Assembly (NCBI GenBank): GCA_029379385.1
Contig: CM055607.1
Location: forward strand, 11,098,001 to 11,162,000
Length of the DNA: 64,000 bases
Reading direction: 5' to 3'
From: Quillaja saponaria
Taxonomy: Eukaryota; Streptophyta; Magnoliopsida; Fabales; Quillajaceae
Under the pieces are notes generated by a model, which saw only the letters and a program-made list of their open reading frames with translations, was not told the origin of the DNA and did not search any database. Numbering within the stretch: position 1 is the first letter of the stretch; each line of letters opens with the position of its first letter. Of the stretch, positions 36,613 to 47,789 are shown piece after piece. The position numbers and the translations under genes are program-made.

Positions 36613-38692
36613 CATGGATCACATAGCCCCAGTAGACCATTCAATCCTCAGACCACATGATAGGCATTGATCAGTTAGAGTTTTCGCTGATCACGAGGTA
36701 TGTAAATAACAAACCGGTTTACTTAAATTTGTCAATTTCATTTTATTATAGGAGATGTTCTTACTAATATTTTATAAAATTTTAGAGCGAGACCTATATC
36801 CTAAAATGCCGTTAGAGGGAGGTGGTGTTAGGCCGGGAGGTTCTTAATAATATTAGTAATATTAATCATCGTGTATTAGAGTATATGACTTGGGCAGGTT
36901 TTGGTGATGTGATCAGGGTAGAGTTTATTTCGCTTGATTGGCACCTTGTGACAGCTTTAGTCGAGCGATGGTGGCCAGAGACTAACACATTTCATCTGCC
37001 TTACAGTGAGGCCACCATCACACTACAGGATGTTAGTATCCTCTTGGGTTTACCCGTGGACGGTGAGCCTGTCTCTGCCCTAGTTGGTGCCGACGTTGCA
37101 ACTGCGTGTAAGTGACTATTGGGAGTTGTGCCCCCTGCTACAGTCATTAAGGGTAATACATTGAATATGAGCTTGTTAGGAATAACATTTCAGAATTTCC
37201 CAGCCGACGGTGATGACATTACAACACAGAGATATGCACGTGCTTATATATTACAGCTGATGGGTGGATTGTTATTCACCAGTAAGACAAGTACCCATGT
37301 GCATATTTGTTTCATATCTCTGCTGGAAAACCTAGATGTCACAGGACAGTACAGCTGGGGCAGTACATCACTGGCATGGTTGTACAGGGAGATGTGTCAT
37401 GCCACTCACCCTGATGCTTTTGAAATTGCTAGACTTTTGATATTACTGCATGTATGGGCATGGGAAAGACTACCCTTTCTCACACCGAGGAGGGAGACAG
37501 AAATTTAGTGGGATAATCTTTGTCCTTTAAGCGCGGGTACGTAAATTTATTGGTTTCATGTCTTTGCTTATAATGTGAGAGCATTGATGACTTGTAATTG
37601 ATATTTTTAATTACTTGCAGGTGGAGAGTGAAGTTCAAGGTAACATGGATCGACCATAATGTGGTGTCTTGGCATAAGAAGATACTGGACAGGATGTCAG
37701 CAAAGCAGGTAATTAGAAGTTTATGTTATATCCATGTACCATTTAACGTATTCATGTTGCAATGTTTTATTTATTAAAACATTGACATTGTTTTTGGGTT
37801 GCTGTTTATATCATTATCATACATTGCTGATGAGCTGAGGCACCTGATACCAAACTATTGTTATCAAGACCAGCATATTTAGGGTGCTAAGGTACTCTTA
37901 ATATGTTTTCATATTGTTGAATATCAGAAAGTAGGCAGGGTCATCCATCAGTTTGGCTATCAACAACCAATACCAGAAAACCCTGCTGACATAGAGGCCG
38001 ATCAAAAATTACACAAATGTGATCTTCGGGGATGAGGCCTCACAGACTACCATTGGCTACATGCTAACCACTTAGCCATTTGGGGCATGAGATACCATCT
38101 GGTCCAAATATGGGAGGTTGCATATGGGGTTGCACATGGTCATGCTGCTCATACGCAAGAGTACAGAGAACGGTATATGCGTATCAGTAAGAGACATCTT
38201 ACACTAGTAGTCTTATCCATGCTGCTCCAGCTCCTTCCTGTTCTACTCATTCAACATAATCATCTATGTTATCAGAACATCGTAGACGCACTAGGACTTA
38301 TGTCCCTAGACAGTCAGCGTCTTATGGACGTGTTGATGCTGAAGTCGGACCATCAGATATGTATATTATGTCACCACCACATATGTCTCCACCTCTATAT
38401 TTGGCCAGTACTTTAGTTGTGTATTAGCAACTTATGTCGAACTTTGCACACCAATCAACTGAGTTTTTTTAATTCTCCCATACCGCAGGTGCCATACTTT
38501 CAGTATGGTAATACACCGGCATCTTATGACCCGGGTATGAGTTCAAGTATGCAAGCGGACGAAGTACTTAGCGGTGCTGATAACATACCTCAATCAGGAG
38601 ATTCTAGTGACACAGCTGATGTACCACCTAGTCAAAACCCGGCAAGGAGGAGGAGACAGCTCCCATGTGGTATAGAGGGTCATTTTCTGTAG
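36613..38692 (+). pseudogene. Plant mobile domain (PMD, MAIN-like) gene carried by the MULE
   Basis: Product resembles plant mobile domain proteins (MAIN/MAIL family and the 'phosphatase 7 long form' group). Exon 1 starts at ATG 36613 (MDHIAPVDHSILRPHDRH, then an in-frame TGA). Further blocks are YMTWAGFGDVIRVEFISLDW, VERWWPETNTFHLPYSEATI and DVSILLGLPVDGEPV at 36822-37113, LYREMCHATHPDAFEIA to WAWERLPF at 37119-37505, then, through probable introns, WRVKFKVTWIDHNVVSWHKK (37620), HQFGYQQPIPENP (37950) and MRYHLVQIWEVAYG (38087). The tail is Ser/Pro-rich and ends RRRRQLPCG (to 38692). Stops at 36667, 37113 and others, plus shifts near 38410, show decay. Linkage of PMD genes to MULEs is known; a role in transposition is inference. 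Confidence 0.88.
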
Positions 38693-38817
38693 ACCTGGAT
38701 AGCCCGAAGTCTCTATTTAAGTTTTAATTTTATTTCTTTTAGTGTTACTTGTAATAGGAAAAGTCTTCCATGTTTATGTTTTAATTTAGTTGTACTTGTA
38801 AATTGGAATTTACTTTT

Positions 38818-38880
38818 TAATAAACAGGTAGGGGGCTGCTAAACCCTCCACCATTTCAAGGTAAGATTTTTCAATTGTCC
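38818..38880 (+). terminator. 3' hairpin module after the PMD gene
   Basis: TTAATAAACAGGTAGGGGG, a weaker stem (AGGG/CCCT, 38830-38833 with 38844-38847), then CATTTCAAGGTAAGATTTT. It matches the module at 36455-36520 in order and spacing. No such module follows the third MULE gene. Confidence 0.5.
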
Positions 38881-39253
38881 AATAATAATTATTATCTTAA
38901 ATACTGAAATTATTACATAAATCTTCAAGTATTGTCTTAATAGACATGCTAGCATAACTTTACAATGAAGTACATAATTTTTTCATGAAGTGACTACTCG
39001 TTCACGCATTTTCACTTATAAAGCATTTAAACAGTAAATGAATATGCTAACATTACTTTACATATTAACAGATATACTGACATTATTTTACACTCATGCA
39101 TTAAATCTTTGACTACTTCAGTATATATTCAAGTGATATTATTTTGACAATAACAATAAATATTTGCTTATATAAACAGTTTCAAACCCATCAGAGTTGA
39201 AAACATCAAACAACCACGTGTTACTAGAAACTCACATTCGATAACAAGAAAAT

Positions 39254-39958
39254 ATGCCAAGACAACCCTGCTCATATTGTGGCTGTCATGGATGTTGTGA
39301 ATGTCACTGATCATCAACTAGAACTAGAACTAGAACTGAGCCATCAACACCGAGACAATGTCTTCATCGTATAGACAAGTATACTGATCAGAATGAGGTT
39401 ACATGGTATGGATCAAAAAGAGAGTTTGAGTGTATCCCTATCTATTCTACCAATAGTTGGAATATTGCTGATCATATAATGGTCAGACCAGTTACTAATG
39501 CTTCACAAGAAAGTTGGGTAGTTTGGGCAAGGGAATCTGAGTACATTAAATGGTGGGAGATAAGGTGCAAGATGGAATCATATTATAGATTATACAAGTT
39601 GTCAGTCCCAAAAGCGATCTCGGCAACTTTACCTCATTCAACACAAGGTGAAATAGCTCAGGTCATTGAAAGACTAAAAGTCCGAAATAACTAGATGAAT
39701 CGAAGACTGGATAAGTAACATGCCTGGAATGAGGCGACTGCTCACCAAGACGAGTTAAGAACTCTGACCATGATGGAAGTTGAAATTGATGCGCAATATG
39801 AGAGCGATGATGACCTGTCTGACTATCATGATAGTGATGGTGATGGTGATGATGGTGATGATTTCGTTTATAATCTGCCATCGTCTTTGCCAGCATGGTT
39901 ATTAAGCAATGACACACATACTTATTTCATTATCGCTAATGTGTGGCAAGTTTTTTAA
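39254..39958 (+). pseudogene. Third MULE gene: Cys-rich N-terminus, acidic C-terminus, unknown
   Basis: One reading frame spans 235 codons from ATG 39254 to the stop at 39958, broken by only three in-frame stops (TGA about 39308, TAG 39692, TAA about 39716) and no frameshift. The N-terminus has seven cysteines in 13 residues (CSYCGCHGCCECH), suggesting metal binding. An (ACTAGA)n run gives TRTRTRTE. The middle is Trp-rich (ESWVVWARESEYIKWWEI). The C-terminal third is acidic (YESDDDLSDYHDSDGDGDDGDD), then SLPAWLLSND. I recognise no family. It sits where some MULEs carry a second accessory gene. Confidence 0.7.
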
Positions 39959-40019
39959 AAAAATAGTATTCATAATATGTAATCGATTAATATAAGTGTG
40001 CTCTATTAATTTTTTTAAA

Positions 40020-41135
40020 TTATATTTGTGTTTCTTTTTACTAAACCATTTCAAAAATTTAAAAATTATACACTTTAAATTTAAAAATATCGTAAATTTT
40101 AAAAATTTACAATATCATACACATATAAAAAATAAATATCATCATTATAATATAAAATTCAATATACATTTTAAATTTTAAAATATCATACATTATAAAT
40201 TTTAAAACTATCATAAACTCTAAATATAAAAAATATCATACACTCACATATACTTTAAATTTATAAAATCATACACTATAAATTTAGTAAACTATAATAT
40301 TTTAAAATTAAAAAATATCATACACTTAAATATATAAATTAACATATGTTTTAAAATTTTAAATTAATACACTTTAAATTTAAAATTTATCACATATTTT
40401 AAATTTTAAATATATCATACCCTATAAACATATAAATTAACATACACTTTAAAATTTTATAATTATTATACACTTTAAATTTAAAATTTATCATACATTT
40501 TAAATTTTAAATAGATCATACACTAAAAATTTTAAAAAATATCCTACACTTTGTATTTAAAAAATATCATGAATTTTAAAATTTTAAGATATCATAAACT
40601 ATAATAAAAAAAATTATGATACACTATAAAATTAAAAATAATTATACATTTTTACTTTTAAAAATATCATACACCCAAATTAAAAATTATCATAAATCTT
40701 AATTCTAAAAATATCAAATTTAAAAATTATCATAAACTTTAAATTTATAAAATATCTTGCACTAGAAATTTATAAATTATTATATATTTAAAATTCGAAA
40801 ATATCATACACTATAAATATATAATTGATCATACATTTTAAAATTTAATAATTATTATACACTTTAAATTTAAAATTCATCATACATTGTTAAAATTTAA
40901 ATATATCATGCACTTTAAATTTAAAAAAATTCTAACACACTATAAATTTAAAAATTACTATATATTTTTAATTTAAAAATATCATACACTAAAAATTAAA
41001 ATATTATCATAAACTTTAAATTTATAAAATATTATACACTATAAATTTAAAAATTATCATATATTTCAAAAAAATCATATTTAAAAATTATCATATATTT
41101 AAAATTGTGAAAATTATGATACACTATAATTATCA
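40020..41135. repeat. AT-rich degenerate minisatellite in the MULE right arm
   Basis: About thirty degenerate copies of a short unit near TATCATACACTTTAAATTTAAAAAT, at 25-40 bp spacing and over 85% AT. It fills the space between the third gene and the right TIR. No coding content. Confidence 0.85.
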
Positions 41136-41290
41136 AAAGAAATTTTAAAAAGTTTGTAACTCACCAAAAAAAAAAAAAAAAAACAACATGAAAGGGGGAG
41201 GGGGGACAAGCACTGAAACCAGGCTTTCAAAATCCGGTTTCAAGCTTGTCGTTGAGTCTGAGGCGGGGCCCGTAAGGGGATAAGAGCTGC
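41136..41290. other. MULE sub-terminal segment with an extra TIR-like motif
   Basis: A poly-A run and a GGGGGAGGGGGG tract are followed by ACTGAAACCAGGCTTTCAAAATCCGG..., a second, shorter copy of the inner TIR edge (CTGAAACCGGATTTTCAAT at 41291). Confidence 0.55.
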
Positions 41291-41530
41291 CTGAAACCGG
41301 ATTTTCAATATTCGATTTTAGTGCTTCCTATTCCCAGTCAAACTTTGGTCAGTTATGGGGTCATGGGTGTGTGCTGATGGGCCCGTAAGGTGATATGGAG
41401 TGCTGAGTTAAACCAAAAAATGGATTTTGAAAATTCGGTGTCAATATTTATCTTCTTTTGGCTATTAAAATAAAAATCTTATTATATAGTCCAAAAAATC
41501 TGAAATTTGGACCCTTCTGTCCAAAATCCC
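41291..41530 (-). repeat. MULE right terminal inverted repeat
   Basis: 240 bp, inverted partner of 31192-31420, followed immediately by the target duplication GGTGAGTCA (41531-41539). Confidence 0.92.
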
Positions 41531-41539
41531 GGTGAGTCA

Positions 41540-42660
41540 ATGGGTTAGCCATGATGTTTATGATTATGATATGAGGTTATGTAGCTTTATTTTTAATATT
41601 TGTTAAAAGTGTTCCCTTTGATTTGTTAGGTTCTTTCTTGAACTTTTAAATGTTTTAGATTTCAATGCTTAATGTCTTTTTCTTTTTCTTTTTTTTCTTT
41701 TTCTTTTTTGGTTTCTTTAGTCCTTTATAGGTGAACCTTATATATATATATATTGTGCATTGTTTTTAATGGATTTTTACTTATGAAAAAATAAATAAAT
41801 AAAACAATACCCGTTGTGGTACTTTTAGCAATAAGTTGACATAATATCATGTTTAAAGTCTAGAAAACAATTTAGTTGGTCAGACATTTTCGTTTCCTAC
41901 TTTCATTTGTCTTTTAGTTCTGAATACACCATCTTCAAAAAAAAAAAAAAGCTATTTTTATTAGACCTCTTTTATTGACCCAATTGGGGTGCTGCTTATG
42001 TTTTTGACACTTTCCTATTTTTCTTCTCCCATTGACTGAAAATGTAGAAAGAAAAAAGAAAGTGAAATGGAAATTAGTGAGAAATGAGAATAGCAAAGAT
42101 CAAGTCTATTGGTTTTGAATTTGAATTCTCTCTCAAACTCTTCCAATGGTTTTGGCTTATTTTTCTTTTCTTTTGTTAGTGGTTTAATGTTATCCTTTTC
42201 GAAAGAAAAAATCTCCACTTCTTTTCTTTATTTGTTACTTTTCCTTTGGTGTGATAACATGTGATTAAAGAATTGAGATATATATATATATATTAAGGTT
42301 ACTAACTGATATGCCTAAAAATAATTGCTAAAATTAGTTGATACATGGTTGAAAAAGTAACAAGAGACACATAGGCAACGAAGCTAATATTGTTTATAGT
42401 ATTCACGTCTTTAAAGGAGATTTTTGTTATACTGATTACCCATGATTCGCAATTTGGAATTCCTTGTTTCTATTTGACTTTTAACTTTTGCACTCTTTTG
42501 TATCTACTTGTTTTTCATTTCTAGGGTACCTAAAAATTGTGAATTGGTCAATTTTCTTATTGTTTTTATGTTGAACTGCTAGCATGCTAGTAAAGTTAAT
42601 AGTATTTCAATTTGAATTTTAAGCTCTTGTTGGTTTGTTATTGATTTCTAGGTTGTTATT
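41540..42660. other. AT-rich intergenic DNA
   Basis: Contains TCTTTTTC-rich runs near 41690 and (TA)n runs at 41741 and 42281. No gene or element end is recognised; the minus-strand frame at 42015-42218 is a by-product of these runs. Confidence 0.5.
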
Positions 42661-44475
42661 ATGTACATAGAAATGCCCAGAGGACATGTTACCCCTCTCC
42701 GAGGACATCGTGGAACCTCATCTCCTTGTATAATAGCAGCTCCATCTCATCTCCATCTGCAATAGCAATTCTCCATCTACAGCTACAGCTCTACCAGCTC
42801 CCTCTACTGCTGCAGCTCCACCTCTAGCTCCCTTCATAGCTCCACCTCCCAGTGTTCCATTATTTCCTTCATACTCGGAGCAGGTTCAAAACATAAATGA
42901 TGTGGGCTCATAGTAGATCCTATCAAACTCAGGATATGAACCAAAATGTAAGTTGCAATTTCAAGTTTAATAATGATTTTTCTTATTTATTGATTTTTTA
43001 TGAATTTCATTGTTCTTACACTTATGTAATTTGTATTGTAGCTTTATGTCATGATCATAATATCAAGCATGGGGCAGAACTTGAGGCCCGTGGAGAGGAC
43101 AACTTTCCTAATGAGGCTCCTGACATCGTTTGGTGTGCCACAGGCGCATATGGAAGGAAGAAGGGTAAGAATAAGATTGCCTCTTCTTATGATAATGAGG
43201 AGGATCGCCCACTCATCCACATAGTTGGAGACAAGTAAATTATTTTTATATTTTGTATTCAATTGTATTTTACTTACGTGCGTATCTTTATGTTTGTATT
43301 GCAAAACATTTATTAGGGACACCCCAAGGATACGAAAGTGGGCACAACCACTTCCAATATTATTATGAACCACCTTCCAGGTTCAGTCTTCCACTACCTG
43401 AAGTTCCCGGAAGACACAAATACCTTATGCTAAAATGATTTTATGGTAAGCTCAATTATATTATTATTTAAGTTTTAATTTCATTTTAATATGTTACTAA
43501 ATTACTGACAATTTGCTTTTGTTTTGTAATTTATGCTGCAGAGATGGTTTAAGCTCCTTCCTGAGGAGAGAGCTGCATCTTGGGCTGTGCTCGATGCAGT
43601 TGTTAGAAAAAGATGCACTGATGTATTCCAGAAGCTGCGTGCCGAATTAAGTTTAAAATAGCCATCAGGCCCGCTCTCTTGGAAGGAGGATAGGCACCAA
43701 GATTTGATCACACATAATTGGTGGGAGTTGTTGTGTGACGAGTGGGCGACCCCTGACTTCCAGAGCCATTCTCAGATGATGACATATTATAGGCGAATGG
43801 GTGGTGAGCTTATTCACCATGCATTTGGCTCTATTAATATATTTGTCACCAGAAGCAACTAATTAGTAATGTTTTATTTAATAAATATTAGTTATAAATT
43901 TGTATTACAACCTTTTTAACTAAAATTGTTTTATATTTTTTGTACAAGAGAAAGGGTTGGGCCAAAAACCTACAGTTATTGAGGTTTTCGACCACACTTA
44001 CAAGAGGATGTTCGGTGACTTTGTTGACATGAAGTTGAAGGCCATCAATGTTAGTATTATTTGTCTTTTACATAGTTATTTTTTGTTTTACATACATAAT
44101 TGGTTTTCACTTGCAGGAGAAGTTTAAGGCTTTAAAGGTGACGAAGAAGAGGCAATCTAGTAACGGCTAGCAAGATGGTGCTGATACACCTATTAAGGCC
44201 CCTGTGAGTGACCTAGCTCTCTTTGTAAAGCTATCAGACAGCAAGAAGAAGGGTCTTATCGACATCTTTGAGGCTTGTATCAACTCCTAACAAGTATTAG
44301 GCGAAGCTGAAGGGTCTGCAGCTTCTGTCATCGCTACTCATACCTCTGCAATGACTTCTGATACATTTCCATCTCCTTTGGGATTCACTCCAGAGCAAAT
44401 GGTGCTAGTACAAGAGTTAGTTAGGAAAAAGCTGGAATCCACCACCTCTGACACTACCACCTCAACCATCTTAGG
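42661..44475 (+). pseudogene. CACTA Transposase_24 (Ptta/En-Spm) type gene, decayed
   Basis: It starts near MYIEMPRGHVTPLRGHRG (about 42661), a low-complexity Ser/Pro-rich region with stops. After a probable intron comes an exon ending GDK (43237). A later exon (from about 43543) reads RWFKLLPEERAASWAVLDAV and, after a stop, HNWWELLCDEWATPDFQSHS then MTYYRRMG. That is the conserved Trp-rich core of the plant Ptta/En-Spm family. The next exon (43950-44053) reads KGLGQKPTVIEVFDHTYKRM, and the last (44117-44475) is Ser/Thr-rich with TPEQMVLVQELVRKKL. Stops at about 43660, 44170 and 44290 show it is dead. No catalytic TNP2-type ORF or element ends are seen nearby. Confidence 0.75.
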
Positions 44476-44559
44476 TACGTATTCTTTTAATTTTATTTTC
44501 ATAATACAAAACTTAGTCTAATATAGTTTAAACGCAAAAAACTTTGTGAAAAATATGAA

Positions 44560-45110
44560 AACTTAGATTCGGGAGAAAATGGTTAAATACAAGTCCATTT
44601 TAGATTCTAATAATACCAGCACGACCATGGGCACCAATAAAATCTATAGGAAGAGACATAATGGTCAAATACAAGTTCATTTCTGATTCCTGTAGTACTA
44701 GCATGATCGTGGAGACAAATAAGACCTATAAGAAGAAACGAAAGTCCATTTGGTTTAACGGTTAGGATATTAGGCCAAACTTTGAGTTTCAAAGCAAAAC
44801 TTGTCAAGTTTAGGTTTTGGGGGAAAACATTCAAACATAAGTCTATTTTGGATTCCGGTAGTACCAACAAGACCGTAGGGAGGAATAAGATATGTAATAA
44901 GAAACAAAAATCCATTTGAATCAGCAGTTAGGATATTAGACCAAACTTTGTGTTTCAAGGCAAAAACTTGTCAAGTTTGGATTCAGGAGGCAAAATAGTC
45001 AAATACAAGTCCATTTCATATTCCGGTAATAGAAGCACGACCTTGGGGATGAATAAAACCTATAGAAAGAAACAGAAATCCATTTGGATGAGTCAAGAAA
45101 GTTTAAATTT
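44560..45110. repeat. ~167-bp tandem repeat, about three copies
   Basis: CAAATACAAGTCCATTT followed by GATTCCGGTAGTACCA and AATAAGACCTATAAGAAGAAAC recurs at about 44584, 44667, 44834 and 45000. The last two intervals are 166-167 bp and the first is about 83 bp, a partial unit. Each full copy also has GGTTAGGATATTAGACCAAAC and AAACTTGTCAAGTTT. The open frames inside change between copies, so this looks non-coding. Confidence 0.85.
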
Positions 45111-46119
45111 GAAGAATGAAAAATATATTTATATCTATGAGCGTGTATCACTAATTGACCTAAACTTCATTTATATTTGTTGAGATTTGGTGATTAAGTG
45201 AGTATAACCTATAACTTAACTTTTAGTCATCATTCTCAAATATTCTTTTCAATATTTATACATACAAATCTAAGACAATTTTTTGATAATCTTTTCACTT
45301 ATTGTATTTTATTTTGTTTCATTTTGGTGTCGGTAGACTTTGATTTAAAACTATTTATTATTCAAACGAAACATTTATTTTACCTAAAAATATTAATAAT
45401 CTTTGATATTATGAAAATTTTAATATACATCAAAATAAAAGGAGATAGACACACAATTGCATACTCTTTATTTATAGATATCACACAATAATCATAAATT
45501 ACACTAATATAATTTATTTATTTTAAATTCAATGAGCTAATACCTTGTTAAAGTTTATATAATTAAAAATTTTCTTTCAAATTTAATACAGTAGCTACAA
45601 TGATAAGTAATAGATACCATGTTAAGAAGTTTTTTAGTATTTATTGTGATTATTGACAGAAATTTTAATATTATGTAAATAAGGGGTTATAAATTTTAAA
45701 GTATTTCAATTTTTATGACAGTTTTTATTACACATTAACAAGTATACCTAAACTGTACAATATAAAAAATAAAAATAAAAAAAAACAATCTAACAGACTA
45801 ATCTATAGACTTAACAACTAATTATTAACACATTAACTTAGTCAAATTTGAACTTTTTATTTTTCTGATTTTCTTTAGCTTTATCTTTACTCTTGAAATT
45901 TGATCCAGAAGTTTAGATACTTCATTTTCATCACGTTTTTCTCATTCTTGTTAACTCAAACAAGCAAGTCTTTTTAAAATTAAAAAACAAATGTTTTCTT
46001 TGTGAGATTGATCTTTTAATTGTTTTGAATAACATAATCTTAATTTGCTTGAAAAGGCCACGGGACTTACATAAACATGATATCATGCCAAGTAAGCTAA
46101 ACTTTGACTGATTAATCAA
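45111..46119. other. AT-rich intergenic DNA
   Basis: No gene recognised. The open frames at 45198-45491 and 45931-46182 are Phe/Ile/Leu-rich, as AT-rich DNA gives by chance. The right end leads into the HIBCH exon 10 relic that marks the start of block 2. Confidence 0.5.
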
Positions 46120-46215
46120 ATCAAATTTATGATGAAACAAATTAGATATGATAAATAAGAGTTTCTCTAGAAAAATTATCAAAAAAAAATTATATCGTTA
46201 CTGATAATTAATACA
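46120..46215 (+). pseudogene. HIBCH exon 10 relic (left of SDR2)
   Basis: TTTATGATGAAACAAATTAGA through AATTATATCGTTACTGATAAT matches the relic at 3355-3460 and, more distantly, exon 10 of HIBCH A. The donor GT is now GA. It marks the left edge of recognisable block 2 homology. Confidence 0.72.
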
Positions 46216-46293
46216 ATCACGATTAACTTATAAATACTAGCAATTCTAACACGAACATACTAAATATGGGACTCCTAAGAATATCTATATAGA

Positions 46294-47288
46294 TTATGCA
46301 AACAAACCAAAGATTGGATTGATGGTAGTAAACCCCCCATCCACAGCTAGATTATGACCACTGACATACTTGGACTCATCACTAGCCAAATAAACAGCTG
46401 CTTCAGCTGCATCTTCTTCCTGTAAAACTACCCCTTTGAGGTTAGAATAGACCTTGGAACATCCTTCATCATCTAATTTGAAATGCTCCTTAGCAAATGC
46501 ATTAGCTATGAAATAGGGAGACAGGCAATTCACAGAAAATCGGACAAACATAGGCGGCTCCCCTGGTGCGCGGGGGCCCGGCCCGCGCGCGGCAATTGGA
46601 GCTAAGGCAGCTACTTCTTCTTATAGGCTTCTCTTAGGGGTTACCCTTCATGCACACTAAAAAGGATGCAACATTCTTTGTTAGTCCAATCAAACCATGC
46701 TTAGAACTTGTATATGCATGTGGTGCAATCCCACCAACACTAGAGCAAACACTACCAACCATAATTATGCTTCCCCTTTTATTAGGGATCATAACTCTAG
46801 CTGCATGTTTTGTGCCTATGAAAGGACCAGTTAGGTTGACACCAACAACTTGTTCAAATTCAGCTACATCATTGTCAAGGATGCTGGTCTTAGCTTCACC
46901 TGCTATTACAGCATTGTTCACCATTATGTCAAGCTTTCCATACTTAGCAATAGTAAAGTTGATAGCATTTTCAACATCAATTTCTTTAGTTACATCGCAG
47001 TGCAAGTAGGATGACGATGATTCGTGTCCAATTTCATCACATAAGGCTTGTCCCAGTTCGTCCCGAATATCTACAATCACTACCTTGGCTCCATGTTTAT
47101 AAAAGAGTTTTGCCATGCACGCGCCGACGCCTCTTGCCCCACCGGTGATCAGAGCTACTTTGCCTTGCAGTCTACAACAATTAATGGAGATCAAAATGGA
47201 AACAAACAGTTATGTGAAACGCATTTCATATTACATATATATTTTCATACCTTCTTGCATCGGAAGGGAGCTCTGAAATGCCTACCAT
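46294..47288 (-). pseudogene. SDR2: secoisolariciresinol-dehydrogenase-like gene broken by foreign DNA
   Basis: Close paralogue of SDR1. Exon 1 (47288 down to about 47251) reads MVGISELPSDAR, and the splice sites match SDR1. Exon 2 retains TGGARGVG, NNAV, the GSVCSS loop and YTSSK. After LTKNVA the gene is interrupted: about 131 bp of unrelated DNA (46535-46665) replaces about 27 bp that encode AAELGRFSIR in SDR1. The new DNA brings a stop (SFLVCMKGNP, stop at 46634). Homology resumes at VNCLSPYFIANAFAKEH and ends GLFA, three residues shorter than SDR1. The promoter TATA box is also lost (CTAAAAAAG). A truncated protein of about 191 aa could be made but would lack the substrate-side C-terminus. 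Confidence 0.92.
46535..46665. other. GC-rich foreign filler inside SDR2
   Basis: 131 bp with no match in the SDR family. Its left half is extremely GC-rich (GGCGGCTCCCCTGGTGCGCG, then GCGCGCGG), unlike anything else in this AT-rich window. It is flanked by precise SDR sequence on both sides and accompanied by loss of about 27 bp, the pattern of break repair with captured DNA. An organellar (plastid or mitochondrial) source is plausible but unproven. Confidence 0.7.
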
Positions 47289-47789
47289 AATTAAGTAAGT
47301 TTGAAGATAATTCCTGTGAAAAAATATAAGCTACAAGTGAAAACTTATTAATTTGTTTGGATCAAACAAGGTGGAACTTCCCCCTGCTTTTTTAGACTAA
47401 GGCGAGGAGAGAAGCAAAACGTGAAAATAGGAACGCGTACAAATTGAAAACAGTTTTGCTGACTTGACTTGACTTGGTGACTTGGCGTTACTTACCAATA
47501 ATTTTTATTTGTTTATAATTCTTAGTCCTCTTAGAAATTCTGATGTACTTGATGCATCTCACAATTAAATCATTGTAGCATGTTTTCCCTTCTTATTTTG
47601 TTAATGAGAATGAGCTTTGAACTACGTGATCACAATGGATCCGATTGCATCGGACATTCAATCCGATTTAGTATTAATGCCTCAATTTGATCTATTTTTT
47701 TAATTGTTAAAATTTATATTTATTATATTTATCAAGTGTCTTTTAAGTACTAATTAAGATAACCTAATTAATAAATTATTTTCTTTTAG

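Larger units (their letters stand above)
31192..41530 (+). mobile_element. Mutator-like element (MULE), 10.3 kb, with three decayed genes
   Basis: Terminal inverted repeats are 31192-31420 and 41291-41530. Inverted, the right one aligns along its whole length: GGATTTTTGGACAAAAGGG / GGATTTTGGACAGAAGGG outside, ATTCGGTTTCAG / ATCCGGTTTCAG inside. Flanking 9-mers GGTGAGTTA (31183-31191) and GGTGAGTCA (41531-41539) are an 8/9-matching target duplication of the length Mutator makes. The interior carries, all on the plus strand, a MURA-like transposase (33823), a PMD gene (36613) and a small unknown gene (39254), with long AT-rich repeat arrays at both sides. All three genes hold stops or frameshifts, so this copy is non-autonomous. 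Confidence 0.93.

Noticed and set aside
24820..41590. An 18-bp match (TTATGATATGAGGTTATG) on both sides of the copia-MULE region, possibly flanks of one giant insertion
   Set aside because: The match does not extend, and each element already has its own defined ends; likely chance or a minor repeat.
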